Of a stretch of DNA of 16,735 bases, positions 6,169 to 14,300 are shown piece after piece. The position numbers were made by a program, and so were the translations under genes. The number at the start of each line of letters is the position of its first letter. Positions within the stretch are counted from its first letter, which is position 1. The notes under the pieces are model-generated. The model did not search any database and was not told the DNA's origin. It saw only the letters and a program-made list of their open reading frames with translations. This stretch comes from JANNMJ01 sp031397815 (lineage in GTDB: Bacteria > Bacteroidota > Bacteroidia > Cytophagales > Hymenobacteraceae), in contig JANNMJ010000060.1 of NCBI GenBank assembly GCA_031397815.1, positions 1 through 16,735 on the forward strand, written 5' to 3'.

Positions 6169-7485
6169 TTACGGCATCGTAAAAGATAAATCGATACTCG
6201 CCAGCCCCGCCACCAGCCCAGTGCTTTGGCGGTAATAAGCGTACCGCAAATCGAGGGATTTGAACTTGGCTACGCGGCCTTTGAAGGGTGTTTTGAAGCG
6301 CGCCAGCCCATACACTGGTGAGTAGCGCAGGCCCAAGCCGACCTTGTTCGCGGAGAACGCCGAGAGGTCGTAATCCGAGGAGTAATACTTCTCTGTGATG
6401 GAGTGCTCCAGATACGGCGCGAAGTATTTCGAGGCGGTTTGGGTGTGGTAGCGGTAGAACGGGTAGAGGACGAAAAACGGCGTCACTTTCACGGGCGCCT
6501 CGATTTCGAAGGTGTGCGCGGTGATGCCAAAATCGTCGTTGTAGAAGCGGTAGAAGCCGCGCAGCTGCACTAGGTCGGTCGTGTAATACGTCAAGCGCAG
6601 GCCGATGGGGTATTTGTAGCGCGCACGGGGCAGCGCCTCGGTTTGGGCTTGGCCCAGCGCGCCGCCGGTTTCCCGGAAATACACCCGGTGAAACGGCGTG
6701 CTCAGCAAGCCCTGCTGCGTGACCAGCTCGGTGCTGATGGCCATTTGCAGCCGCTGGCTCAGCACTTGGGAGTATACGATGTTGAGGTTGTAGCTCTGCC
6801 GGGTGTTGTTGCCGGCGTCGGGGTCGCCGTTCTTCTGAATGTCGCGCCGCAGCTCGGTGGGACGGATGAGGGTAGCTTGGTCGAAGTAAACCTGACCGGC
6901 GAGGCTCAGCTCGCGGTTGCCATCGGCGGAGGCGTGCGCCCACGACGCCGAGACGTTGACGGACGTGTAATCGTACTCCGCCGAGAAGCCCGCGCCTACT
7001 CCGATAATCGTCTGCTTGCCTTTGAGGGCGCGCGAGTAGCCGAAATCGGCGTGATAGCGCTGGTCGTTCGATGAGGGCGTGGAGAGGACTTGGTCGATGC
7101 GGTCGGTGGAAGCGGATGCGTAATGGTCCATCCCCAGATTCGCCGACAGGCGCGAGGCTGAGTCGAGGGGGATGTTGAGAATGATGGTTGGCGTGACGTC
7201 GGTGAGGAATTGCGTGCCGACGCCGCCTTCCACCGCGCCGTGGCTGCCGTCCTGCTCGTAGTAGCTCATCAGGATGTTGACCTCCGTTTCGCCGTGGTTG
7301 CTCGGGTTCGCCGGGCGGGCGGTGTTGTTGGTCGGCGGGCCGGAACCGTCGAGGCGGTTGGGCGTCGGGGTGGCTTGTGCCCACGCCAGCGCGGGCGCCA
7401 GCAGCAGCGCCAGCGCGACGCCGGAACGTCGGGCGGTGGTGGGCAGGGTAAAGAGGGAACGCGGCATTGTCAGCAGCTTTTTCAT
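6169..7485 (-). CDS. DUF3570 protein, predicted outer-membrane beta-barrel
   Basis: This 438-residue exported protein has no known function. The N-terminus (MKKLLTMPRSLF..., hydrophobic LALLLAPALAWAQA ending near residue 37) is a signal peptide. The mature part is rich in alternating hydrophobic/polar strands and aromatic residues, such as GLRLTYYTTDLVQLRGFYRF and YPFYRYHTQTASKYF. It ends in SIDLSFTMP and looks like an outer-membrane barrel. The segment QDGSHGAVEGGVGTQF near residue 80 and the overall form match DUF3570 as I know it. It is last in the operon, 14 bp after the DUF4266 gene, and is followed at once by a terminator. The fixed partnership with DUF4266, ApbE and thioredoxin suggests it is the outer-membrane component of that system. 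Pore, anchor or receptor roles cannot be told apart here. Confidence 0.88.
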   Translation of the reverse strand: MKKLLTMPRSLFTLPTTARRSGVALALLLAPALAWAQATPTPNRLDGSGPPTNNTARPANPSNHGETEVNILMSYYEQDGSHGAVEGGVGTQFLTDVTPTIILNIPLDSASRLSANLGMDHYASASTDRIDQVLSTPSSNDQRYHADFGYSRALKGKQTIIGVGAGFSAEYDYTSVNVSASWAHASADGNRELSLAGQVYFDQATLIRPTELRRDIQKNGDPDAGNNTRQSYNLNIVYSQVLSQRLQMAISTELVTQQGLLSTPFHRVYFRETGGALGQAQTEALPRARYKYPIGLRLTYYTTDLVQLRGFYRFYNDDFGITAHTFEIEAPVKVTPFFVLYPFYRYHTQTASKYFAPYLEHSITEKYYSSDYDLSAFSANKVGLGLRYSPVYGLARFKTPFKGRVAKFKSLDLRYAYYRQSTGLVAGLASIDLSFTMP

Positions 7486-7499
7486 CGATGTAATTACTG

Positions 7500-7748
7500 C
7501 TAATTGCAGCCGCAGCCGCCGCCCACTTTACCGCCGTTGGCGCCACCGGCGCCTTCGCGGTAGCTCTCGAAATTGGTCTCGTAGGTCTCGATTCGCTTGT
7601 TCGCGAGCTTCATATCCTCGTCGTTGAGGTACATCTTCTGATACGCCGCTACCGACACGCAGCTACTCAGCGAGCCGCCGGTCGCCAGCGTCATCAGCCC
7701 CAGCAGGGCCAACCGTTTCGGCGGAAAAGAAAAGAGGAAATGGCTCAT
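7500..7748 (-). CDS. DUF4266 small lipoprotein with C-terminal Gly/Cys tail
   Basis: This is an 82-residue predicted lipoprotein of unknown function. The start at 7748 overlaps the ApbE stop as ATGA and puts the lipobox LSSC at residues 27-30, a proper distance from the N-terminus; an upstream in-frame start at 7862 lies inside the ApbE gene and would spoil the signal. The mature part is about 52 residues: a charged middle region (residues 36-65), then YREGAGGANGG (63-73), then GGGCGCN at the C-terminus with Cys79 and Cys81. The Gly-rich CGCN ending is the DUF4266 hallmark. Two closely spaced cysteines at the very end of a lipid-anchored peptide suggest metal binding, a redox pair or covalent modification. 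The neighbouring thioredoxin could keep them reduced, and ApbE could modify the GA-containing stretch; both ideas are inference. Confidence 0.88.
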   Translation of the reverse strand: MSHFLFSFPPKRLALLGLMTLATGGSLSSCVSVAAYQKMYLNDEDMKLANKRIETYETNFESYREGAGGANGGKVGGGCGCN

Positions 7749-8866
7749 GGTTTCGGCTTGACTTCCGGCGCAGGAGCCGCCGGAGAGGTGGATTCGGAGT
7801 AATAATTGACCGCCATTCCCTTCGAGGTGAGGGTGCGGCCGTCGTTGGTGATAAGGGTGCAATCGACGCCCTTCAAGCGGTTGATGAACGCCAGACCGGC
7901 TTCCGGTCCGAGCACGAACACCACTTCGTCGAGGCCGTCGGCCAGCTCCACGTCGGGGCAGACGATGGTGACTGAGCGCAAGCCCGTCGCGGGGTAGCCG
8001 GTGTGGGGGTTGATGATGTGCCCGTAATACTGCCCCTTGACGGTGAAGTATTGCTCATAGTTGCCCGCCGTCACGACCGCAATATTGGTCACGGTGAGCC
8101 ACGACGACACGGTGTGCGGGTGCGCCGGATCGCCGATGGCGATGCGCCACAGCGAGCCGTCGCCTTGTCGGCCCCAGCACGACACATCGCCTGAACCGTT
8201 AATCAGCCCGCCTTTGATGCCCATCTGCTGCATCAGCGCTTGGGCGCGGCGCACGCCGTAGCCTTGCAGAATACCCGCCAGATTCATCCGCATCCCCGGC
8301 TCCTTGAGCATCACGGAATGGGCTTTCGGGTCGAGCAGGATGTTCCGATAATTGATGCGCTGCACCGACCGCCGCACCGTCGCCGAGTCGGGCAGACCGG
8401 CGTGTTCCTGCTTGTCGAACTTATAAATCTTCTCGCCTCCGGCGAAGGTGATATCGAACGCGCCGTCGCTGAGGGCCGAGAGCTTGAGCGTGCGCCCGAT
8501 GAGGTCATACACCTCTTGGTCGACCACCACTGGGTGCAGCCCGGCGGCGCGGTTCACCTGCGTAATCTGCGAGGTAGAATCCCAGTAAGAGAACAGCCGG
8601 TCGATGCGGCGCGCCTCCTGAATACCGGCGCGCACGGCCCGCCACGCCAGCGAGTCATCGGCGGAAACGGCGGTGAAGGTGAAGTGCGACCCCATCAGCT
8701 GGGCGCTGCGCGTGAAGTTGCGCGCCTTTGGGGCTGCAGGCGCAACCGGCGCACTGGGCTTCTGCCCCACGGCGGGCGCGCCAAGCAGCAGCAAGCCGCT
8801 CAACAGCACGACGGGCACTTTCGCGGAGAGGAAAGCGCCCGTCTGATTCAGCAGGATAGCGAACAC
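7745..8866 (-). CDS. ApbE-like FAD:protein FMN transferase, divergent
   Basis: This 373-residue exported protein belongs to the ApbE family, which moves FMN from FAD onto Ser/Thr of extracytoplasmic redox proteins. It begins with GTG at 8866, 8 bp after the thioredoxin stop, and has a signal sequence (hydrophobic residues 17-34). Family landmarks are present: LMGSHFTFTAV (58-68), SYWDSTSQITQVN (93-105), GAFDITF (135-141), INGSGDV (222-228), INPHTGYP (285-292) and ADGLDEVVFVLG (309-320). Key positions differ from the usual pattern: the DLGGIAKGYAVD-type motif reads NLAGILQGYGVR (195-206), so the conserved Lys is Gln201; the ADALAT-type metal motif reads ADGLDE, so the usual Thr is Glu314 while Asp310 remains. 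It may be a subfamily with a special acceptor, or altered in activity. The C-terminus is a Pro/Ala-rich tail. It overlaps the DUF4266 gene by 4 bp, suggesting coupled translation. Confidence 0.9.
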   Translation of the reverse strand: MFAILLNQTGAFLSAKVPVVLLSGLLLLGAPAVGQKPSAPVAPAAPKARNFTRSAQLMGSHFTFTAVSADDSLAWRAVRAGIQEARRIDRLFSYWDSTSQITQVNRAAGLHPVVVDQEVYDLIGRTLKLSALSDGAFDITFAGGEKIYKFDKQEHAGLPDSATVRRSVQRINYRNILLDPKAHSVMLKEPGMRMNLAGILQGYGVRRAQALMQQMGIKGGLINGSGDVSCWGRQGDGSLWRIAIGDPAHPHTVSSWLTVTNIAVVTAGNYEQYFTVKGQYYGHIINPHTGYPATGLRSVTIVCPDVELADGLDEVVFVLGPEAGLAFINRLKGVDCTLITNDGRTLTSKGMAVNYYSESTSPAAPAPEVKPKP

Positions 8867-8874
8867 GAGAGGGG

Positions 8875-9354
8875 TTATTTGGTAGCGAGCAGCTCGGTGA
8901 GGTGCGCGTTGTAAGCCGCTGCGCCGCCCGCCCGGTAACCGGTTCTGGCGAGCACTTTGCCGTCTGGGGAGAGCACCACCACAAGCGGGAACACGCCGTC
9001 TTTGTTGAGCTGCGACGCGGCTTGCTCGTTGAGCTTCATCTGGTCGGCAGGAAGCTTATTCTTCTTGTTCCGGGGGAAATCGAAGCGCGCGAGGACGAAG
9101 CGGTCTTTCGCGTACACTTCAAAAGCCGCTTGGTCGAGCACTTCCTGCTTGAGCATGATGCACGGCTTGCACCAGTCGGAACCGGAGAAAACGGCCAAAA
9201 CCGGCTTGTTGGTGGCTTTCGCCTGTTGGAGCGCGGCGGCCAGATCCGCCGTCCAGGCAGCGGCCGAGGTGGCGGCGGCAGGCGTGGCGGGCGTTTGCGC
9301 GCTGACCGAGAACGACGTCAGCAGAGCGAGAAAACAAAGGATGAGCAAGCGCAT
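8875..9354 (-). CDS. Exported thioredoxin-like protein
   Basis: This 159-residue protein has a cleavable signal peptide (residues 1-20, ending SFSVSAQ), an Ala/Thr/Pro-rich spacer, and a thioredoxin fold from about residue 34. The active site is SDWCKPC with Cys62 and Cys65; the sequence WCKPC followed by MLKQEVL matches the thioredoxin_7/DsbD-C-terminal-like group. Downstream FPLVVVLSPDGKVLARTGY supplies the cis-proline region and final strands. It should act in the periplasm as a disulfide reductase or isomerase. It is first in the four-gene operon, and the DUF4266 lipoprotein's terminal Cys-Gly-Cys is an obvious candidate client. An inner-membrane electron donor such as CcdA/DsbD is not encoded in the window. 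The ATG at 9354 directly precedes the signal peptide. Confidence 0.93.
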   Translation of the reverse strand: MRLLILCFLALLTSFSVSAQTPATPAAATSAAAWTADLAAALQQAKATNKPVLAVFSGSDWCKPCIMLKQEVLDQAAFEVYAKDRFVLARFDFPRNKKNKLPADQMKLNEQAASQLNKDGVFPLVVVLSPDGKVLARTGYRAGGAAAYNAHLTELLATK

Positions 9355-9523
9355 GGGGGAGAGTAGAGATTTCGGGGTAAAGGTCGGTTATTCAGCCGAC
9401 GTATAAACAATGCCTGTACATAGACCGTGCTATGCAAGGGTGCCGAACGCTTCAGGGTGGGTGAATTAAGAAGATTTTAAGGATGAGGCGCTCAGGGTTT
9501 GTGTATGTGTGTATGGCTGGGCG
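9355..9523. other. Upstream region of the thioredoxin operon
   Basis: This AT-richer stretch should contain the operon's promoter. I could not place a convincing Bacteroidota promoter (TTTG near -33 and TAnnTTTG near -7). Short inverted repeats are present, for example GTCGG...CCGAC at 9384-9401 and CATAG-ACCGTG-CTATG at 9419-9434, but none is strong enough to name. No gene is seen. Confidence 0.5.
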
Positions 9524-9575
9524 TCCTCAGCCCCGGCCCCTCTTCAAAGGAGAGGGGAGACTTAGTGAGAAGGTA
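9524..9575 (+). repeat. 52-bp palindromic intergenic repeat, left copy
   Basis: The block starts TCCTCAGCCCCGGCCCC and ends TGAGAAGGTA. Its core CCCCTCTTC-AAA-GGAGAGGGG is a 9-bp inverted repeat with one G-T pair. It is a direct repeat of 9955-10006, with about seven differences over 52 positions. Short reading frames over such elements commonly give the peptide style SPGPSSKERG in Bacteroidota and are not genes. Confidence 0.85.
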
Positions 9576-9610
9576 CACGGACTCCGAAGCTGCTTTAGGT
9601 TGTGGGGGGC

Positions 9611-9952
9611 TTGAAAGTATCAGGTTGACGTCTGAAAGTATCAAGGTGGCGTTTGTAAAAGGTTCAAAGTTGAGAAGTGGTATCAAGGTGCCATTTGTAA
9701 GTATCAAGGTGGCATTTGTAAGTCAGTTAAAATGGAGAAACGGTATCAAGGTGCCATTTGAAAGTATCAGGGTGACATTTGAAAGTATCAAGGTGGCGTT
9801 TGAAAGTATCAGGGTGACGTTTGAAAGTATCAGGGTGGCGTTTGAGAGTATCAGGGTAATGGTTGAAAGTATCAGGGTGACGTTTGAAAGTATCAGGGTG
9901 CCATTTGCAAGTATCAGGGTGGCATTTGAAAGTATCAGGGTGCGGTGCCGCG
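9611..9952 (+). repeat. 21-bp tandem array, about 16 units
   Basis: The unit is close to TTGAAAGTATCAGGGTGACG plus T. Nine neighbouring copies at the right (about 9758-9952) are near-identical. The left half is more diverged but keeps the 21-bp period, with a 63-bp higher-order repeat marked by TATCAAGGTGCCAT at 9681 and 9744. Because 21 is a multiple of three, a plus-strand frame stays open and reads as repeated SIRVTFE heptads. Copy-to-copy changes are not concentrated at third codon positions, so coding is not supported. There are no spacers, so it is not a CRISPR. Confidence 0.9.
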
Positions 9953-9954
9953 CA

Positions 9955-10006
9955 TCCTCACCCCCAACCCCTCTCCAAAGGAGAGGGGAGCCTCAGTGGG
10001 AAGGTA
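9955..10006 (+). repeat. 52-bp palindromic intergenic repeat, right copy
   Basis: This direct repeat of 9524-9575 has a perfect core inverted repeat CCCCTCTCC-AAA-GGAGAGGGG (9969-9989). It abuts the end of the 21-bp array and lies 27 bp from the stop of the efflux adaptor gene, which is read toward it. Confidence 0.87.
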
Positions 10007-10032
10007 TAGTGACTTGGAAAACGCTCCTGCGG

Positions 10033-11238
10033 TTACTCATCGCCGCCCTGCCCTTTCGTGCGCTCGGCTTCCAGAAAATAGGCGCCTTGCTGCACCACGC
10101 GCATCGTGTCGGCGGGGGGGAGTGGTTGTAGGGGAGTGATGCTGACGTCGCCGTGGGTGGCGGGGCCGGTTTTCACCATTATCCGCCGGAACGTGACGGC
10201 GCTGTCGGTGGACGAAGCGGTTTGTATGTAGGCGTAGCTCGCCTCGCCGCTGCCTTGAATGAGGGCGGCTTCGGGGAGCGTGCGGACGGCGCCGCCGGGA
10301 AGCTGAATGCGCGCTGCTACGTACTGGCCGGGGAGCAGATTATCGGCGGCATTGCCTTCGAGGTGGGCGTGGACGGTGACGGTGCGGGCGGCATCATCAA
10401 AGGCTTTCCCTACTAGGAAAATCCGCGCCCGCATCACCTCATTCGGCATTCCGCGGCTCGGGACGGTGAACAGAATCGGCTGGCCGATTTGCACGCGGGC
10501 GATGTCTCTCTCGAAGACGTTGAGTTGTAAGTGTAGGTCGGAGCGGTCGACAATCTCGACGAGTACATCGGCGAGGTTCACGAACTGACCGGGGTGGATT
10601 TGCACCGCTTTCACATAGCCGCCGATGGGCGTGGTGAGGTTGACGCTCGGCTGCATCTCACCGCCCGCGTCAAGGCGCGATGTACTGACGCCCAGCAGCT
10701 TGAGCTGCGCCGCGAGGCTGCGCTGCGCGGCTTGCTCGGTCTGAAAATCGGCCTGCGCTTGCTGGAATTTGCGTTTTGCGCCTACGTCTTCCACATCCAA
10801 AATCCGCTGCCGCTCTAGGTCCTGCGCCAGAAAATGGGTGCGGGCGCGGCTTTGCAGATAGTCTTGCTGGAGCTTGAGGTAATCGGGGTGGCGCAGGGTG
10901 GCGACCACGGCGCCCGCCTTCACGAGCTGGCCGGGCAGCACCTTCACGGTCTGGACATAGCCGCCCATCACGGCCGAAATCGACACCGTATTCTGCGGCG
11001 GCACATCGATTACGCCGTTCGCCTCAATCTCATCGGCCATATTCTGCCGGGTGAAGCCGCCGAGCGTAATGCCCGCCGCCCGCACCTGCGCCGCCGTCAG
11101 GGTGACGGTTTCGGGCGCCGTCGCGGACTGTTCCGGCGCCGCTTCCGGGGCAGCGGCGGGCGTTTGCTCGCTCTGGCAAGCGGCCAGCAACAGCGCCGCA
11201 ATCGGCAGAAAACGAAGGTTGAAGGGACGAAGACTCAT
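10033..11238 (-). CDS. RND efflux periplasmic adaptor (HlyD/CusB/CzcB-like lipoprotein)
   Basis: This 401-residue adaptor links the inner-membrane RND pump with the outer-membrane channel. I start it at 11238 because MSLRPFNLRFLPIAALLLAAC then forms a lipoprotein signal with lipobox LAAC (Cys21); the in-frame ATG at 11328 would run through the end of the pump gene and bury the signal. The order is typical of membrane-fusion proteins: first half-lipoyl motif GGYVQTVKVLPGQLVKAG (92-109), helical hairpin (about 117-180), second half-lipoyl GGYVKAVQIHPGQFV (206-220), then beta-barrel and membrane-proximal domains. No His- or Met-rich metal-binding extension is visible. It follows the pump gene by 70 bp on the same strand and is almost certainly co-transcribed, which points to divalent metal efflux. 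Placing the adaptor after the pump reverses the usual czcCBA order. Confidence 0.93.
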   Translation of the reverse strand: MSLRPFNLRFLPIAALLLAACQSEQTPAAAPEAAPEQSATAPETVTLTAAQVRAAGITLGGFTRQNMADEIEANGVIDVPPQNTVSISAVMGGYVQTVKVLPGQLVKAGAVVATLRHPDYLKLQQDYLQSRARTHFLAQDLERQRILDVEDVGAKRKFQQAQADFQTEQAAQRSLAAQLKLLGVSTSRLDAGGEMQPSVNLTTPIGGYVKAVQIHPGQFVNLADVLVEIVDRSDLHLQLNVFERDIARVQIGQPILFTVPSRGMPNEVMRARIFLVGKAFDDAARTVTVHAHLEGNAADNLLPGQYVAARIQLPGGAVRTLPEAALIQGSGEASYAYIQTASSTDSAVTFRRIMVKTGPATHGDVSITPLQPLPPADTMRVVQQGAYFLEAERTKGQGGDE

Positions 11239-11308
11239 ATCAGGGAAAGCGACGGGCGTAAGCGAACAAATCAGGGGTGGTTTCCGACAGAAAATCAGTG
11301 GCAAAACA

Positions 11309-14300
11309 TCAATTTCCATCCAACCCAATCAGCCCTTGCAGGCCGATAACCAGCTCGTTATACTGCCGAACTTGGTCGAGGTGGGCGTTTTGGATTTGCC
11401 ATGCCGGTTCGGTATTCACCACGTAGGTCACGTAGTCGACATCGCCGGCGCGGAAGCTTTTTTCGGCGGTGACGAGGATGAGGCGGGCTTGCGGCAGGGC
11501 TTCGCGCTCGTAGTAATCGAGGGAGAGGCGGGCGCGGCGGAGCTGCTGGCGTAAGGCGCTGAGCTGGCCGGTGAGCTGCGTGGTAGCGTAGGCAAGCTGG
11601 TTATCGGCGACCTGCTCGCCGAGGCGCGCGGCGGCGATGCGCGCCCGTTGCGCACCGCCCAGAATCGGCAGCGAAATCCCCGCTTGGGCCACCTGATACC
11701 CGTTCACGCGGTTGATGCTCTGGTTGAAGTAGCCGACGCGGATATCGGGCAGGCGGCGCAGCTTTTCGAGGCGGGTCTGGAAGCGCGTCTGGTTCATCTG
11801 CTCGCGGAGCAAGCCGAGCATCGGGTTGCTTTCGGGGGAAAGCGCCGCCGTGTCGGCCGGATTCAGCGTCGCGATGAGGCGCTCGGTAGTGTCTATACGA
11901 AAACCGGGCGCCGCCCCCACCAACAGCGCAAGCTGCTGCTGTTGCACCGCCACATCGGTACCGAGAATGGCGAGCTGGTTTTGCAGCTCCCGCGAGCGCG
12001 CTTCGGCGGAAACTTGCTCCAAACGGTTCGTTTCGCCTACTTGGTAGCGGATGCGGGCGGCACGCGCGGCGCGGCGGTAGAGGCTGTCCTGTCGCCGCAG
12101 CAGCGCCGCCCGCCGGTACGTGACGAGCAATTGGTAGTAGCTCGCGCGGATGGTTTGGGTCAGCTCGCGGCGTTGGGCGCGGGCGCGCTGCTCGGCGGTG
12201 AGGGTCTGGCTTTCGAGGAGCCGCCGTTGGGCGGCGTACACGCCGGGAAGGGGCGTTTGCTGGATGATGTTGAAGCTGTGGTCGGTGAGGGGGCCGGAAA
12301 TCTGGCCGCGCTGATAGTCGAAAAGGGTGCGCGGGACGTCGTAACCGGTGCGGGTGAGGGCGCGCTGCTGCGCCACTTGCAGGGTAGCGCCTTGCACCGA
12401 GAGGTTTTGCAGCAGGCCCGTTTGTAGGGCTTGCTGGAGCGTGAGCGGCGCCGTTTGCGCGGCGGTTTTCAGGGGGATGAGCGCGGTGAGGAGTAGCCCC
12501 AAAACGGCGGTGGTGACGATGACGGGCCGGGAGAGCGGCGCGGCGGGGTCAGGGGAGATTTTGGCGGCGCCACTGTCCGTATCAACCGCATCTTCAGGCT
12601 CATCGGGAGTGAAGAATGTGTAGAGGACGGGCAGCACGAGAAGGGTCAGAATCGTGGCCGTAATCAGGCCGCCTATCACCACGGTGGCGAGGGGTTTCTG
12701 GACTTCCGCGCCCGCCGAATGGGATAACGCCATCGGCAGGAAACCGAGCGACGCCACGGCCGCCGTGAGCAGGACCGGGCGGAACCGTTCGGCGGTGGCG
12801 CGTAGCACGCGCTCGCGGACGCGCTTCACGCCGCTCGCCGCCAGCTCGTTCAGACTTGCTACCAGCACGATACCGTTCAACACGGCCACTCCGAACAGCG
12901 CGATGAACCCCACGCCCGCCGAGATGCTGAACGGCATTCCGCGCAACCAAAGCCCCAGAATCCCGCCGATGGTGGCGAGCGGAATCCCCGTAAAAATCAG
13001 CGCCGCCTGCTTCACTGAGCCGAACGAGAGGTACAGAAGCAGGAAAATGAGCAGCAGGGAAATCGGCACCACCACGCTCAGGCGCGCCTTGGCCTGTTGC
13101 AGGTTTTCGAAGGCGCCGCCGTAGCGGATGCTGTAACCGGGCGGGAGCTTGAGGTCGGCGTCGAGGCGCTGCTGAATTTCGAGGACGAGGCTTTGCACAT
13201 CGCGCCCGCGCACGTTCACCCCGACGTTGATGCGCCGCCGGGCATCGTCGCGCGAGATTTGGGCCGGAGCGTTGCGGTACTGCACCTGCGCGACTTCTTC
13301 GAGCGGCACTTTCTCGCCGTTCGGCGCATCGACGTAAAGCTGCCGCAAATCGGCGAGGCCGCGCCGGTGGGCGCTGTCGAGGCGCACGACGAGGTCGAAT
13401 CGGCGCTCGCCTTCGTACACGAGTCCCGCCACATCGCCCGCGAACGACGCGCGGACAAGCGTGTTCAAATCCGCCACCCGCAGGCCGTATTGCGCGAGCT
13501 TCTGACGGTCGTACGTGATGCGAAGCTGCGGTAGGGCAGCAATCTGCTCGACCTTCAAATCGCCGACCCCCGCGAGCGGCCGAATCAGCGCGGCGGCGCG
13601 GTTGGCGCGCTCGTAGAGCACGTCGAGATCGTCGCCAAAAAGCTTGATGCTGATGTCGGATTTCGCCCCCGAAATCAGCTCATTGAACCGCATCTGAATC
13701 GGCTGCTGAAATTCCAGATTGATACCGGGGATATCGGTGAGAGCGGCTTCCATCTGCTCGGCCAGCTCCTCGCGGGTGGCGGCGGACGTCCATTCGCTTT
13801 GGTCTTTGAGGATGACCATGAGGTCGGTATCTTCCATCGCCATCGGGTCGGTGGGGATTTCGGAAGTGCCCGTTTTCCCCACGATCTGCTCGATTTCGGG
13901 GAAGCGCTTGAGCAGAATCTGTTGCAGACGCGTGGTGGTCGCGACGCTCTGCGCCAGCGACGAGCCGGGCGCCAACGTCACGTTAATCGCGAAATCGCCT
14001 TCGTCGAGCTGCGGAATAAACTCGCCGCCCATCCGCGTGAACACCCCCCCCGCGAGCACCAGCAGCGCCACCGCGCTCGCCACCACCAAGCCCCGCAGCC
14101 GCAGCGCGCCCTTGATGAGGGGAGCGTAACCGCGGTACATAAACTGCATCAGGCGGTGCGCCAGCGTGCCCTCTTCCTTGATATCCTTCCGCAGCGCCCA
14201 CGCCGACACGGCCGGTACGTAGGTCAGACTGAGAATCATGGCGCCGATAATCGCGAAGCTCACCGTGAGCGCCATCGGCCGGAACATCTTGCCTTCGATG

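Noticed and set aside
5699..7546. A 615-codon minus-strand frame across the LacI end and the DUF3570 gene
   Set aside because: It spans two real genes in other frames, crosses the terminator, and gives low-complexity Arg/Pro/Ala sequence.
9611..9952. CRISPR array in the 21-bp repeat region
   Set aside because: The repeats are contiguous with a constant 21-bp period and no spacers between them.
11239..11328. Longer N-terminus for the efflux adaptor, starting at 11328
   Set aside because: It would overlap the pump's 3' end and put 30 unrelated residues before an otherwise perfect lipoprotein signal.
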